Translations under genes and position numbers: made by a program | The notes under the pieces: model-generated | What the model was told of the DNA's origin: nothing | The model's input: only the letters and a program-made list of their open reading frames with translations | The model's database searches: none | Assembly: GCF_017498485.1 (NCBI RefSeq) | Contig: NZ_CP071795.1 | Coordinates: 3,013,501 to 3,077,500, forward strand | Source of the DNA: Polaribacter batillariae | Lineage (GTDB): Bacteria; Bacteroidota; Bacteroidia; Flavobacteriales; Flavobacteriaceae | Length of the DNA: 64,000 bases | Direction: 5' to 3' | Part shown: piece by piece, positions 33,245 through 42,728 of the stretch | Layout of the letters: every line of letters begins with the position of its first letter | How positions within the stretch are numbered: position 1 is the stretch's first letter

Positions 33245-34144
33245 TTACAAAAAAGGTGCATTAAAAGTATCTCCTTGGTTGATGTCTCCAGTATCGAAAC
33301 CTTTTTTAAACCAACGCATTCTTTGTTCAGAGGTTCCATGGGTAAAAGAATCTGGAACAACCCTTCCTGTGGCTTGTTTTTGCAAACGATCGTCTCCAAT
33401 GGCAAAAGCGGCATTTAAAGCTTCCTCTAAATCTCCTTTTTCCATCATTCTGTTCATTTTTTGAGAGTGATGTGCCCAAACACCCGCTAAAAAATCGGCT
33501 TGTAATTCTAACATTACAGAATATTTATTGTATTCGGTTTTACTAACTTGACCACGCATTCTTTGTACTTTACCGCTAATTCCTGTAATATTCTGGATGT
33601 GATGCCCAACTTCGTGCGCAATTACGTAGGCCTGCGCAAAATCTCCTGGTGCATTCATTTTAACTTCCATTTCTTCAAAGAAACTTAAATCGATATACAG
33701 TTTGTTGTCTGCAGGACAGTAAAAAGGGCCAGTTGCACTAGATGCATTACCACAAGCAGAAGAAACAGATCTAGAGAAAAGAACCAAAACAGGTTCTCTA
33801 TAATTCGAAAGAATTTTATTCCAAACATCTTCTGTATCGGCCAAAACTGTGGCACTAAATGCTGCTAATTCATTTTCTTTAGGAGTGCCTTTGTAGCTAC
33901 CAGAATTTACAATTTGGTTGTTTGAGTTTCCTCCACCTGTTAAAAAATGTAAAGGATTTGTACCTGTAAAATACATTAAGGCTGCCACAATTGCCACAAT
34001 AATAAGTCCTTTTTTTGTGGTAATTAACTTCAATATTAAAGGTATAAGCATGGTGCCTAACCCACCACCAATTCTTCTGCCAGAAGAAGATTGCCCTCTT
34101 CGATCTTCTACATTAGAACTCCTTCTTCTGTCTTTCCATTTCAT
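33245..34144 (-). CDS. neutral zinc metallopeptidase (YpfJ-like, PF04228)
   Basis: The 299-aa protein begins with the family mark MKWKDRRRSSNVEDRRGQSS, has a membrane segment (KKGLIIVAIVAALMYFTG) and an external domain with the HExxH zinc site in YVIAHEVGHHIQN, the third ligand region LELQADFLAGVWAHH, and FTHGTSEQRMRWFKKGFDTG near the end. PFYCPADNKLYIDLSFFEEM precedes the active site. Proteins of this family are membrane-anchored putative peptidases; the physiological target is unknown. Confidence 0.93.
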   Translation of the reverse strand: MKWKDRRRSSNVEDRRGQSSSGRRIGGGLGTMLIPLILKLITTKKGLIIVAIVAALMYFTGTNPLHFLTGGGNSNNQIVNSGSYKGTPKENELAAFSATVLADTEDVWNKILSNYREPVLVLFSRSVSSACGNASSATGPFYCPADNKLYIDLSFFEEMEVKMNAPGDFAQAYVIAHEVGHHIQNITGISGKVQRMRGQVSKTEYNKYSVMLELQADFLAGVWAHHSQKMNRMMEKGDLEEALNAAFAIGDDRLQKQATGRVVPDSFTHGTSEQRMRWFKKGFDTGDINQGDTFNAPFL

Positions 34145-34210
34145 ACTAAAAATATTTATTAAATTTAAATGGCTAAATTTAATGTTTTTTTTGAATTGTT
34201 TTGAAAACTA

Positions 34211-34445
34211 TTTTTTCACATCAAAAGTATAAGTTGCCAAAATTTTGTTTTTGTACATTAAATGCACATCGTAAAATCCTTTTTATCAAATTGATGTTTT
34301 AGCTTAAGTATTTCTTCTTTTAATTCAGTTTTTGGTGTGATTATTTTTTCTTTGGAATTTTTTAAAATTATTAATTGAATTTTAGTTTTATCAATAGGTT
34401 TTTGAAGTGGCTTGTTTAGATTGTTAAATTGAGGTTTGAGTTAGT
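34211..34445 (-). pseudogene. decayed gene remnant, unknown family
   Basis: In the 395-bp gap from 34145 to 34539, the minus strand reads as one coding-like frame (LKPQFNNLNKPLQKPIDKTK, then IQLIILKNSKEKIITPKTEL and KEEILKLKHQFDKK). It then needs a one-base shift at the T run near 34279-34284 to continue as GFYDVHLMYKNKILATYTFD, then VKK and a stop near 34211. No start codon is seen and a stop precedes the segment. This looks like the end of a broken gene, perhaps an envelope protein. I cannot name the family and chance cannot be excluded. Confidence 0.35.
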
Positions 34446-34539
34446 TTATAAGTTTCGTTTGTTTAACATTAATGTTTAAGTATCTGATTATTCAGTATTT
34501 TAACTAAATTTGTTTTCTGTAATTAATACATCTTTTTCC

Positions 34540-35649
34540 ATGAAATATTTTCCCTTACTTTTAAGCGTATTTGTTTTTACGTTATGTTCTTGTAAAACAG
34601 TTAGTAATATAAGTACAGAGTCACATAATTTTTCTCCTTTTAACGAAGTAGTATTTTATGATGGTTATGCAAAAACGGTAAATAAACCTACACAAAAAGG
34701 AGTACAAAGAATAAACAACTCGACTTATGTTACAAAATTAAATACAAAAGATTTAGAGAAAATAAGTAATCGTTTGCAACTAGAAATTAGAGTAAACGCT
34801 GCTTGTGATAACTACGATAGAATAGGTAATGTTGCGTTGTTTGTGTTGCCCAAAAATTTAAATTTTGATGTAAAAAAAGCCATTTATAATATAGAAATTG
34901 CTCGCTTTATAACACCTTTTATGGATAAAAATGTAGCTCCAAATCTTACTGTTTATAAGTACGATTTAGATAATATTGGTAAATTACTTTCCAATAAAAA
35001 CATGAATAAAAAGTACGATTTTTGGTTGCAGTTTCATCTTTTTGGCGTGCCTTATGCAGCTCAAAAACAAATTAAAGGATGCAAAGGCAGAATAGATACT
35101 TTTATTGGTAGTTTGCAGTTTTCGAGCACTTACGATGCGACTAAAAATAAAACCCAAAAATTACAGTTTAAACCCTTACTAACTTCTTTTCATTTGAACA
35201 ATTATAAAGGAACAGATGTTGTTGGAAAAACAATAAAAAAAGTAGAGTTTACTTTAGATGAAAAAATGAAAAACGCCAAACTTTATTTAATAACTTCCAA
35301 CCATGGCGCTAATAGAGGTGGAGAAGAATATATTCGTAGAAATCATATGATTTCTATGGATCATAAAATTGTGTTGGAGTATAAACCTGGAGGAAAATCT
35401 TGCGAACCTTTCAGAAAATTAAACACTCAAAGAAATGGAATTTATGGAAAGGAAATTTCTTCTACAGGAGAAAAAAAAGAATGGGAAAGCTGGAATAATT
35501 GGTGCCCTGGAGATAAAGTTCCTATTCGTGTAATTGAACTGGGAACTTTAGAAAAAGGAAAACATAGTTTTAAGATTAATGTACCAGAGGCAGAGTTTAA
35601 AGACCAAGAAGGGTATGTATTGGTTTCTGCCTATATTCAAAACAAATAA
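34540..35649 (+). CDS. PNGase F-like peptide-N-glycosidase, lipoprotein
   Basis: The 369-aa protein starts with a lipoprotein leader (MKYFPLLLSVFVFTLCSC). It resembles the two eight-stranded domains of PNGase F, which cuts N-glycans from asparagine. Segments CDNYDRIGNVALFV and EIARFITPF match the WDRYANVYV...RFITPY part holding catalytic Asp60 (mature enzyme numbering). HGANRGGEEYIRRNHMI aligns with the GCAEWCFRTH part holding Glu206, and WNNWCPGDKVPIRVIELG with GWCPGMAVPTRIDVL. A counterpart of Glu118 is not obvious. The TTG-started frame extension upstream (34510) is not used because the leader begins at 34540. Its neighbour is a GH20 hexosaminidase, convergent. Confidence 0.82.
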   Translation: MKYFPLLLSVFVFTLCSCKTVSNISTESHNFSPFNEVVFYDGYAKTVNKPTQKGVQRINNSTYVTKLNTKDLEKISNRLQLEIRVNAACDNYDRIGNVALFVLPKNLNFDVKKAIYNIEIARFITPFMDKNVAPNLTVYKYDLDNIGKLLSNKNMNKKYDFWLQFHLFGVPYAAQKQIKGCKGRIDTFIGSLQFSSTYDATKNKTQKLQFKPLLTSFHLNNYKGTDVVGKTIKKVEFTLDEKMKNAKLYLITSNHGANRGGEEYIRRNHMISMDHKIVLEYKPGGKSCEPFRKLNTQRNGIYGKEISSTGEKKEWESWNNWCPGDKVPIRVIELGTLEKGKHSFKINVPEAEFKDQEGYVLVSAYIQNK

Positions 35650-35706
35650 ATTTTAAAATAATTTTTTGGTGGTTTATGAAGTGAAATTTTGGTTTAGTAC
35701 CATTTT

Positions 35707-37701
35707 TTATTTGTAGTTATAATTGTGTGCATTCTGCATAATACTTACCTCTTTAATGGTTCCATTAAAAACATTTCCATTAGAAATACCAATATAATTA
35801 ACAGGGCAAAGCATTTGTATATTTTCGCTTCCAATAAGTTTATCGTTTATATACAAACTCGTTTTTCCTTGTTCTCCTACTAATTTTATTTTTACATTTT
35901 TATTCAATGGAATTTGATAATCGAAAACAATAACTTGTGGTCTATAAGAGGTTATTGGCGATTTGCCTTCTGTTTGGTTTGCTCTTACGATTGCAATTCC
36001 TCGTTTGGTAATGACTTCTTTTTTCTTTTTGAAATCAAACTCTAAGTCAGCATATATCGTTGCCAATTTAGATGAAAAAAGAACGTTATCTTTTGTGCCT
36101 TCTTTTGTTTTATAAACCGTTAATTCTAATGTCCAAGGATATTCGATATTTTTAATCTTTTTATTTATTAAAACACTTTGTTTTTTGGCTAAATTAATGC
36201 TTCTTTTTTTAGAATAAATTTCCTTTTTTTTAGTAAAATTTCTTTCCAATATAGTTGTCATTGGAATTTTGGTTAACTTTTTAAGTTTATTTTTATAATC
36301 TTCAAAAGATAAATCTGATTTTGTTCCCCACATTTTTTCTGAAAAAACTAAAATTGAAGGCGTACTTAATCGTGCAATTTCAGATATCGAAAAACCAGTT
36401 GGACCATAATCGTTCCAAATATGCAGTTTGCTTCCTAAAAGTCCAGGGCTGTTTTTAGATAAATTTTGAGAATCTTTATTACTAAAAATTTCAGGAGTCC
36501 ATCTTTCATAAATAAATTTATTATTTACCCCATAATAAGGCGCACCAGGAACGATGTAAGTGTAAAAATGAGTAGAATTTATAAATTTATAACCACGTTT
36601 CGATTTATTTTGAGCGTCGCTTGTTTCCCACATATCTATAATTATATCTTTATCGATTTCTGTATCTCCAGGCATGTGCTCAAAACCAGACCATATTCGA
36701 GTTGTTTTATGATTCTTTTTTACGACTTTATTAAAATGATTGATGTACTTTCTAAAAGTTTCTCCAATATGCAATTTTAAAGAATCGTTTTTAATACTAT
36801 TTATTCTGTATTCGTCGGTTCCTAAATGAAAATCTGGCGCATCGAAATGAGGAATAACTTCTTCTAATATTTTTTCCATAAATGGATACACATCTGGGTT
36901 TGTAATATCTAAATATTTAGGAGCTAGCCATTTACTTTTTAAATCTGGCCTTACATTTGTAAAAGCGAGAGAATGTCCTGGAGAATCTATTTCTGGAGTA
37001 ATGGTAATTCCGTAAGAATGTGCAAAATCTTGCAATTCTCTAATTTCTTTCCACGAATAATGCCCGTCTTTAGCTGTAAGTTCTGGGTACAATTTACTTT
37101 CTAAACGATAAGCGCTGTAACCACCCCAAGAATTATCACTTAAGTGTAAGTGGAGTTCCGTCATTTTAACCCAAGCCATTATTCTAATAAAATCTTTTAA
37201 TTCGTTAAAAGTGACAAATTTTCGAGCAACATCGATCAATAACATTCGCTTTTCGTAATTAGGAAAATCTTCTATAATACCTTTTGGAATTGCGTGTTTA
37301 TATTTATTTTGACAAACTAATTGTAGTATTGTTCTCGAAGCATAAACAAGTGCTTTGTAAGAACTTGCTTGTACAATGGTTTTTCGACCGAAAATTATTT
37401 TATACGAATCTTTATGTTTGTTTACAGGAGTATATTTTGTGTCAAAGAAAATCGAAAGTGCATTCTTATTATTCGATTTGCGAACTTTTATATTCAAACT
37501 TTTAAGTTCGGTTTTAAATCGATTTAAAAAGAGGCTTTCTTTGGATGAGGTTCCTTCACTCCAATTTACAAATACCGAGTTAAATAGAACATCTTTCCCT
37601 GAATATTGCCAATTTTGTACAGCAGGTACAACATTTAATCGTTCTTGTGCAAAAATGGTAATTTGAGCAATTATTAAAAGTGAGGTAAGTATTTTTTTCA
37701 T
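35707..37701 (-). CDS. GH20 beta-N-acetylhexosaminidase
   Basis: The 664-aa enzyme removes terminal N-acetylglucosamine or N-acetylgalactosamine. It has a signal peptide (MKKILTSLLIIAQITIFAQE), a GH20b-like N-terminal domain, then the TIM barrel: MLLIDVARKFVTF, LHLHLSDNSWGG, TPEIDSPGHSLAF and the catalytic pair Asp296-Glu297 in HLGTDEYRI. C-terminal residues about 500-660 look like a lectin/LamG-type beta domain (SLYINDKLIGSENIQM). The frame extends 31 codons upstream, but the leader fixes the start at 37701. A secreted or periplasmic enzyme, plausible partner of the adjacent PNGase F-like protein in N-glycan use. Confidence 0.92.
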   Translation of the reverse strand: MKKILTSLLIIAQITIFAQERLNVVPAVQNWQYSGKDVLFNSVFVNWSEGTSSKESLFLNRFKTELKSLNIKVRKSNNKNALSIFFDTKYTPVNKHKDSYKIIFGRKTIVQASSYKALVYASRTILQLVCQNKYKHAIPKGIIEDFPNYEKRMLLIDVARKFVTFNELKDFIRIMAWVKMTELHLHLSDNSWGGYSAYRLESKLYPELTAKDGHYSWKEIRELQDFAHSYGITITPEIDSPGHSLAFTNVRPDLKSKWLAPKYLDITNPDVYPFMEKILEEVIPHFDAPDFHLGTDEYRINSIKNDSLKLHIGETFRKYINHFNKVVKKNHKTTRIWSGFEHMPGDTEIDKDIIIDMWETSDAQNKSKRGYKFINSTHFYTYIVPGAPYYGVNNKFIYERWTPEIFSNKDSQNLSKNSPGLLGSKLHIWNDYGPTGFSISEIARLSTPSILVFSEKMWGTKSDLSFEDYKNKLKKLTKIPMTTILERNFTKKKEIYSKKRSINLAKKQSVLINKKIKNIEYPWTLELTVYKTKEGTKDNVLFSSKLATIYADLEFDFKKKKEVITKRGIAIVRANQTEGKSPITSYRPQVIVFDYQIPLNKNVKIKLVGEQGKTSLYINDKLIGSENIQMLCPVNYIGISNGNVFNGTIKEVSIMQNAHNYNYK

Positions 37702-37794
37702 TTGATTGAAGTGGTAAAAAACGAATGATAATACATTTCTATGTTTCGTTCGCAAATTAAAATAATTTAACCGATTTTGTTTAAAATTATGCAT

Positions 37795-37826
37795 AAAAAA
37801 AACCTCCCAGTTTTTACAAGGAGGTT
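37795..37826 (-). terminator. htpG terminator
   Basis: AACCTCC (37801-37807) pairs with GGAGGTT (37820-37826); on the minus strand the stem runs into a T stretch. It lies 27 bp beyond the htpG stop and separates it from the GH20 gene. Confidence 0.85.
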
Positions 37827-37852
37827 TACAATAGTTAAAGCAACTGTGTCGC

Positions 37853-39763
37853 TTATTTTATCAAGTCGTAAGAACGTTTAATAAAGTTGGTTAACTCTTC
37901 GCCATGTAAAAGGTTTTGAGATAATTTTGCCAAATCAAAAGCTTGCGAAATTAAACGTTGTTGTTTCTTTTCTGTTTTTGTGTTTAAAATTTCAGAAACT
38001 AACGGACTGTTGGTGTTTACAACCAAATTGTACATGTCTGGGAAGTTACCCATTCCCATCATTCCACCACCTCCAGTAGCTTGCATTTCTTTCATTCTAC
38101 GCATAAATTCTGGTACAGTAATCATAAATGGAGAAGCGTTAGAATCCATGGCCTCTAATTGAACAGTGTAAGTTTCTTTAGGAACAGCACTTTCTATAAT
38201 TGGCTTTAATTTTTCTTTTTCTTCGTCCGATAATTTAGAAATTACGTTATCGTCTTTTTTAATTAAATTATCTATATGATCTGCATCTACTCTTGTAAAT
38301 TTCACTTTTGCATCTCCACCTTCTAATTTTTGCATTAAATGCGAAATAATAGGAGAATCTAAGATTAATACTTCATATCCTTTATCTTTTGCAGCTTGTA
38401 TGTAACTGTGTTGTGCATCTTTATTTGCGGCATATAAAATAACGTGGTTTCCGTCTTTATCTACTTGTGTGTCTTTTGTTTTTTCAATCAATTCGTCAAA
38501 CGTAAAATAAGTATCTGCTACTGTTGGGTACAAAGCGAATTTTTTCGCCTTGTCGAAGAATTTATCTTCAGACAACATTCCGTATTCGATAATTACTTTA
38601 ATGTCGTTCCATTTTTTCTCGAAATCTGCACGATCTTTTTTAAATAACGACGTTAATTTATCCGCAACTTTTTTGGTAATGTATCCAGAAATTTTCTTTA
38701 CGGCTCCATCTGCCTGTAAATAAGAACGAGAAACATTTAATGGAATGTCTGGAGAATCAATTACCCCTTTTAACATTTGTAAAAAGTCAGGTACAATTCC
38801 TTCTACATTATCAGTTACAAAAACTTGGTTTTGATATAGTTGAATTTTATCTTTTTGCATATCTAAGTTTTGAGACAACTTAGGGAAAAATAAAATTCCT
38901 GTTAAGTTAAAAGGATAATCTACATTTAAATGAATATGAAATAAAGATTCTTCAAACTGCATTGGATACAATTCTCTGTAGAAGTTTTTATAATCTTCAT
39001 CATTTAAATCTGCAGGTGCTTTCGTCCAAGCAGGGTTTGTGTTATTAATGATATCATCAACCTCAATTTGTCTATGAGGTTCTGTTACTTCTTTACCATC
39101 TTTATCTTTGGTGGTTTTTGGCTCGTGAGTAGGATCGTTTACTTTTTTTGTGCCAAATTTAATAGGTACTTGGTTAAATCTGTTGTACTTAGTTAGTAAT
39201 CCTCTAATTTTACTTTCTTCTAAAAACTCTGTAGAATCTTCTGCAATGTGTAAAACAATTTCTGTTCCTCTGTCTTTTTTGTCGTGCTCAACCAAGGTGT
39301 ATTCTGGAGAACCATCGCAAGACCAATGAGCTGCAGGTTCGTCTTTAAAAGATTTGGTAAAAATTTCTACCTTTTCTGCCACCATAAAAGCAGAATAAAA
39401 ACCAAGACCAAAATGCCCAATTACACCAGTGTCGTTTTTATCGTCTTTGTATTTTTCTAAAAACTCTTCGGCGCCAGAAAATGCAATTTGGTTAATGTAT
39501 TTCTCAACCTCATCCATTGTCATTCCTAAACCTTGGTCTTTTATCGTTAAAGTTTTTGCGTCTTTATCGATGCTAATTTCAATTTTAGCATCACCCAGTT
39601 CGGTTTTTGCTTCACCGATAGAAATTAGGTGTTTTAATTTTGTAGTCGCATCTGTTGCGTTTGAAATTAATTCACGTAAAAAGATTTCGTGATCAGAATA
39701 CAAGAATTTTTTAATCAGCGGAAAAATATTTTCTACTGCTACATTAATGTTTCCTTTTGCCAT
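37853..39763 (-). CDS. htpG: molecular chaperone HtpG (Hsp90)
   Basis: The 636-aa chaperone begins MAKGNINVAVENIFPLIKKF; an in-frame ATG 33 bp upstream is less likely because MAKG is the usual start. GHKL ATPase motifs are ELISNATDATTKL, IKDQGLGMTMDEV and GHFGLGFYSAFMVA. The middle domain (TGILFFPKLSQNLDMQKDKI, VSRSYLQADGAVKK) and the C-terminal dimerisation domain follow. A short Gly/Met-rich stretch (GGGGMMGMGN) lies in the C-terminal part. It folds or maintains cytosolic clients under stress. Confidence 0.97.
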   Translation of the reverse strand: MAKGNINVAVENIFPLIKKFLYSDHEIFLRELISNATDATTKLKHLISIGEAKTELGDAKIEISIDKDAKTLTIKDQGLGMTMDEVEKYINQIAFSGAEEFLEKYKDDKNDTGVIGHFGLGFYSAFMVAEKVEIFTKSFKDEPAAHWSCDGSPEYTLVEHDKKDRGTEIVLHIAEDSTEFLEESKIRGLLTKYNRFNQVPIKFGTKKVNDPTHEPKTTKDKDGKEVTEPHRQIEVDDIINNTNPAWTKAPADLNDEDYKNFYRELYPMQFEESLFHIHLNVDYPFNLTGILFFPKLSQNLDMQKDKIQLYQNQVFVTDNVEGIVPDFLQMLKGVIDSPDIPLNVSRSYLQADGAVKKISGYITKKVADKLTSLFKKDRADFEKKWNDIKVIIEYGMLSEDKFFDKAKKFALYPTVADTYFTFDELIEKTKDTQVDKDGNHVILYAANKDAQHSYIQAAKDKGYEVLILDSPIISHLMQKLEGGDAKVKFTRVDADHIDNLIKKDDNVISKLSDEEKEKLKPIIESAVPKETYTVQLEAMDSNASPFMITVPEFMRRMKEMQATGGGGMMGMGNFPDMYNLVVNTNSPLVSEILNTKTEKKQQRLISQAFDLAKLSQNLLHGEELTNFIKRSYDLIK

Positions 39764-39798
39764 AATTATTATTTGTTTTAATTTATTTTGTTTCAAGT

Positions 39799-39877
39799 GT
39801 CATTTCGATCTTGTGGAGAAATCTCAAAAAAAAAATGTAAGATTTTTCGACTCCATTATCATTTCGCTCAAAATGAC
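39799..39877. repeat. palindromic intergenic repeat (type A), second copy
   Basis: Arms GTCATTT and AAATGAC enclose GGAGAAATCT and AGATTTTTCGACTCC, the same order of motifs as the repeat at 22261-22394. It lies in the 261-bp htpG-fabH divergent gap. Confidence 0.6.
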
Positions 39878-40024
39878 AAGTTGAATAACAATAGTCAAAA
39901 AAAATACCAAAAGTGTTTTATGACAAGATGACAGGATGGTGTCTTTTTTGGTAGTTTTTTATCCGAATAAAATTCATTATTTTAGCTAATTACTAACAAC
40001 ATTAACTATAAATTTCGATATTAC

Positions 40025-41032
40025 ATGTATAATTCAAAAATAACTGGTTTAGGATATTATGTTCCAGAAAATGTGGTAACAAACGACGACTTAAAGAAAT
40101 TTATGGAAACGTCAGATGAATGGATTCAAGAAAGAACAGGAATTAAAGAAAGACGTTGGATAGACCCAAAAACGGAGGATACAACCGCAGTTATGGGATC
40201 TAAAGCAGCTAAAATTGCAATCGAAAGAGCAAGTTTAACCAAAGACGATATCGATTTTATAATTTTTGCGACTTTAAGTCCAGATATGTATTTTCCTGGA
40301 GGTGGCGTGCAAGTGCAAGATTTATTAGACATGCCAACAATTGGTGCTTTAGATGTTCGTAACCAATGTTCTGGATTTATTTATGCAATGTCTGTTGCAG
40401 ATCAATTTATAAAAACAGGCATGTATAAAAACATTTTGGTAATTGGTGCAGAAAATCATTCTGGAGGTTTAGAAAAATCAACAAGAGGAAGAGGAGTTAC
40501 CGTTATTTTTGGAGATGGAGCAGGAGCAGCAGTATTGTCTCGAACTGAAGAAAAAGGAAAAGGAATTTTGTCTTCTCATTTACATTCGGAAGGAAAGCAT
40601 GCCAAAGAGTTGGTTTTAGAAGGGCCTTCTACACAAAGGTGGGTACCAGAAATTATGGAAAATAATGATCCTGATGATACTTCTTACTATCCTTACATGA
40701 ATGGTCAGTTTGTATTTAAACATGCCATAACTCGTTTTTCTGAAGCAATTGTAGAAGGTTTGCAAGCAAACAATTTACAAAAGGAAGATATTGATATGTT
40801 AATTCCGCATCAAGCAAATTTACGGATTGCACAATTTATTCAAAAGAAATTTCAGCTTTCAGACGATCAAGTTTATAACAACATTATGAAATATGGAAAC
40901 ACCACAGCTGCATCTGTAATTATAGCCTTAACAGAAGCTTGGGAAAAAGGCAAAATTAAAGACAACGATTTGGTTGTTTTAGCGGCTTTTGGAAGTGGAT
41001 TTACTTGGGGAAGCGTAATTATTCGTTGGTAA
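40025..41032 (+). CDS. fabH: 3-oxoacyl-ACP synthase III (FabH-like)
   Basis: The 335-aa condensing enzyme starts fatty-acid chains from acetyl-CoA or branched acyl-CoA with malonyl-ACP. The catalytic triad is visible: Cys115 in NQCSGFIYAM, His262 in PHQANLRIAQF and Asn292 in YGNTTAASV. The start GLGYYVPENVVTNDDL and FIIFATLSPDMYFPGGGVQV are typical. Flavobacteria usually carry several FabH paralogs, so a secondary role is possible. It is single, divergent from htpG, and ends at a bidirectional terminator. Confidence 0.93.
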   Translation: MYNSKITGLGYYVPENVVTNDDLKKFMETSDEWIQERTGIKERRWIDPKTEDTTAVMGSKAAKIAIERASLTKDDIDFIIFATLSPDMYFPGGGVQVQDLLDMPTIGALDVRNQCSGFIYAMSVADQFIKTGMYKNILVIGAENHSGGLEKSTRGRGVTVIFGDGAGAAVLSRTEEKGKGILSSHLHSEGKHAKELVLEGPSTQRWVPEIMENNDPDDTSYYPYMNGQFVFKHAITRFSEAIVEGLQANNLQKEDIDMLIPHQANLRIAQFIQKKFQLSDDQVYNNIMKYGNTTAASVIIALTEAWEKGKIKDNDLVVLAAFGSGFTWGSVIIRW

Positions 41033-41061
41033 CTTTAAGTTTTAAATATAAATATTCATTA

Positions 41062-41102
41062 CAAAAAAAAAGAGACTGTCTTTTCGGGCAGTCTCTTTTT
41101 TA
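41062..41102. terminator. bidirectional terminator between fabH and sulfatase
   Basis: AGAGACTG (41071-41078) pairs with CAGTCTCT (41089-41096). An A run precedes and a T run follows the stem, so it can stop transcripts from both sides; fabH and the sulfatase converge here. Confidence 0.85.
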
Positions 41103-41146
41103 TAATTTTTCGGGTAAATTCTTAATACAAATATTTTATCTGCTAA

Positions 41147-42684
41147 TTATTCAGGAATCATTAATTTTAAAATCTCTCCATCTTTTTCGGGGTACTTTGC
41201 ATTCATGTTTTTCATTCCCTTGGATAAAGTTGTCATTAATTCTTTTAATTTTTCAGGATTTTTCTCAGCTAAGTTTTCAACTTCAAAAGGATCTTTTTTT
41301 AGGTTAAAAAGTTCGTATTTTGGTTCTTCATTTACAATGGGATAATGGTAAATAATTTTCCAATTGTCTTTTACGAGACTTGTAAAATATTTAGAACGAT
41401 GCATTCCATGTGGAAAATGATTTAGAAACTCTTCATTACGAGTTCCATTTTGCTTTCCACTAAGTTGCTCTTTAAGATTAAAACCGTCTAAAACGATATC
41501 TTCTGGTAATTTTACATTGGTTATTTGAGACAGTGTTGGAAAAAATCTAAAATAGATCCTATTTGTTCTTGCACCTTATTTTGTGCAATTGGTAATTTTT
41601 CTTGAAGAGGAGTGTTTTTATTTGGGGTAACCCAAGAAGCGATAAACGGAACACGCATGCCACCTTCCCAGTGGTTTCCTTTTTTTCCTTTTAAAGGAGA
41701 CGAACTGCTGTAACCGTTTACAATTGGAAGTGGTGCATCAGAACCATTGTCTCCCAAAAATAATACAAGTGTGTTTTCTCCTAAACCTAAATCTCTTACG
41801 TGTTGTAAGATGTCTCCAAGAGATTTGTCAATTCCTTCAATTAAAGTAGCGTAAGCTTGTGCTTTTTTAGATTTATCTGAATCTTTATAATTATCTGCAA
41901 AACGAGGGTCTGATTGAAAAGGCGCATGTACAGCGTAATGTGCCATGTTTAAAAAGAAAGGTTTGCCTTCTTTTTTAGCTTTAGATATTGCTAAATTGGC
42001 TTCTAAAGTTAATGCTTCTGTTAAAAAAATATCTTTACCATGGTATTTTTCTAAATCTGGAACAGCTCTCGATTTATTTCCAGCAATGTGCCCAAAACCA
42101 TCTTTGGCATAGTAACTTCCTGGATGCCCTATAGAACTTCCTGCAATATTTACATCAAAACCTAAATTTAATGGATTTTCTGCGTCGCTATTAAGAGGCC
42201 CGAAATGCGCTTTTCCAACATGAATTGTCTTGTAACCCGCTTTTTGTAAAATTCTTGGAAGTGTTACATTTTCTTTGGCAAGCCCTTTCCAGTTCCAATT
42301 TTTTGGGCCAAATTTGGTTCTGTTATTACTTTCGGAATTTATCCAATTAGTTACGCCATGTCTGGCAGAATTTTGCCCAGTTAATATAGAGGTTCTTGAA
42401 GGAGAACAAACCGAGTGTGCATAAAAATTAGTAAATCGAATGCCTTGTTCTGCAAGTTTCTCCATATTTGGGGTTCTGTAATAGTTGTTTAGTGGATACT
42501 TTTTAGGGTTGCCATTTGCGTCTGTTAAAAACGGAACAGAGGTGTCCATTAGCCCCATATCATCTACTAAAAAAATAATAATGTTTGGAGCTGCTTTTTC
42601 TTCTTTTGGAGAAGCACACGAAGCTGCCAATAACAGTAATAAAAACGTGAAAGATGTAAGTTTTATATTGTTTTTATATCTCAT
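41147..42684 (-). pseudogene. S1-type sulfatase, broken by a one-base frameshift
   Basis: Two frames make one lipoprotein sulfatase of about 511 aa. The first (42684-41521) has a lipobox leader (FTFLLLLLAASC), NIIIFLVDDMG with metal-binding Asp residues and formylglycine Cys93 in the CSPSRTS motif, GYKTIHVGKAHFG and LFLGDNGSDAPL. It ends early at QHCLK. The second frame, from about 41540, continues PTLSQITNVKLPEDIVLDGF to PKYELFNLKKDPFEVENLAE and a normal end. Adding one T at the T6 run (A run 41540-41545 on the plus strand) restores DFFPTL, standard in the family. Either the gene is phase-variable or dead, or this is a sequencing error. Most catalytic parts lie in the first frame. It follows the TonB-dependent receptor by 44 bp. 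Confidence 0.85.
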
Positions 42685-42728
42685 AACCTACTTATGTTTT
42701 AATTGATTTGACGAAAATACAACATTCT

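Noticed and set aside
34510..34539. TTG start for the PNGase-like gene
   Set aside because: It adds ten residues before a complete lipoprotein leader starting at ATG 34540.
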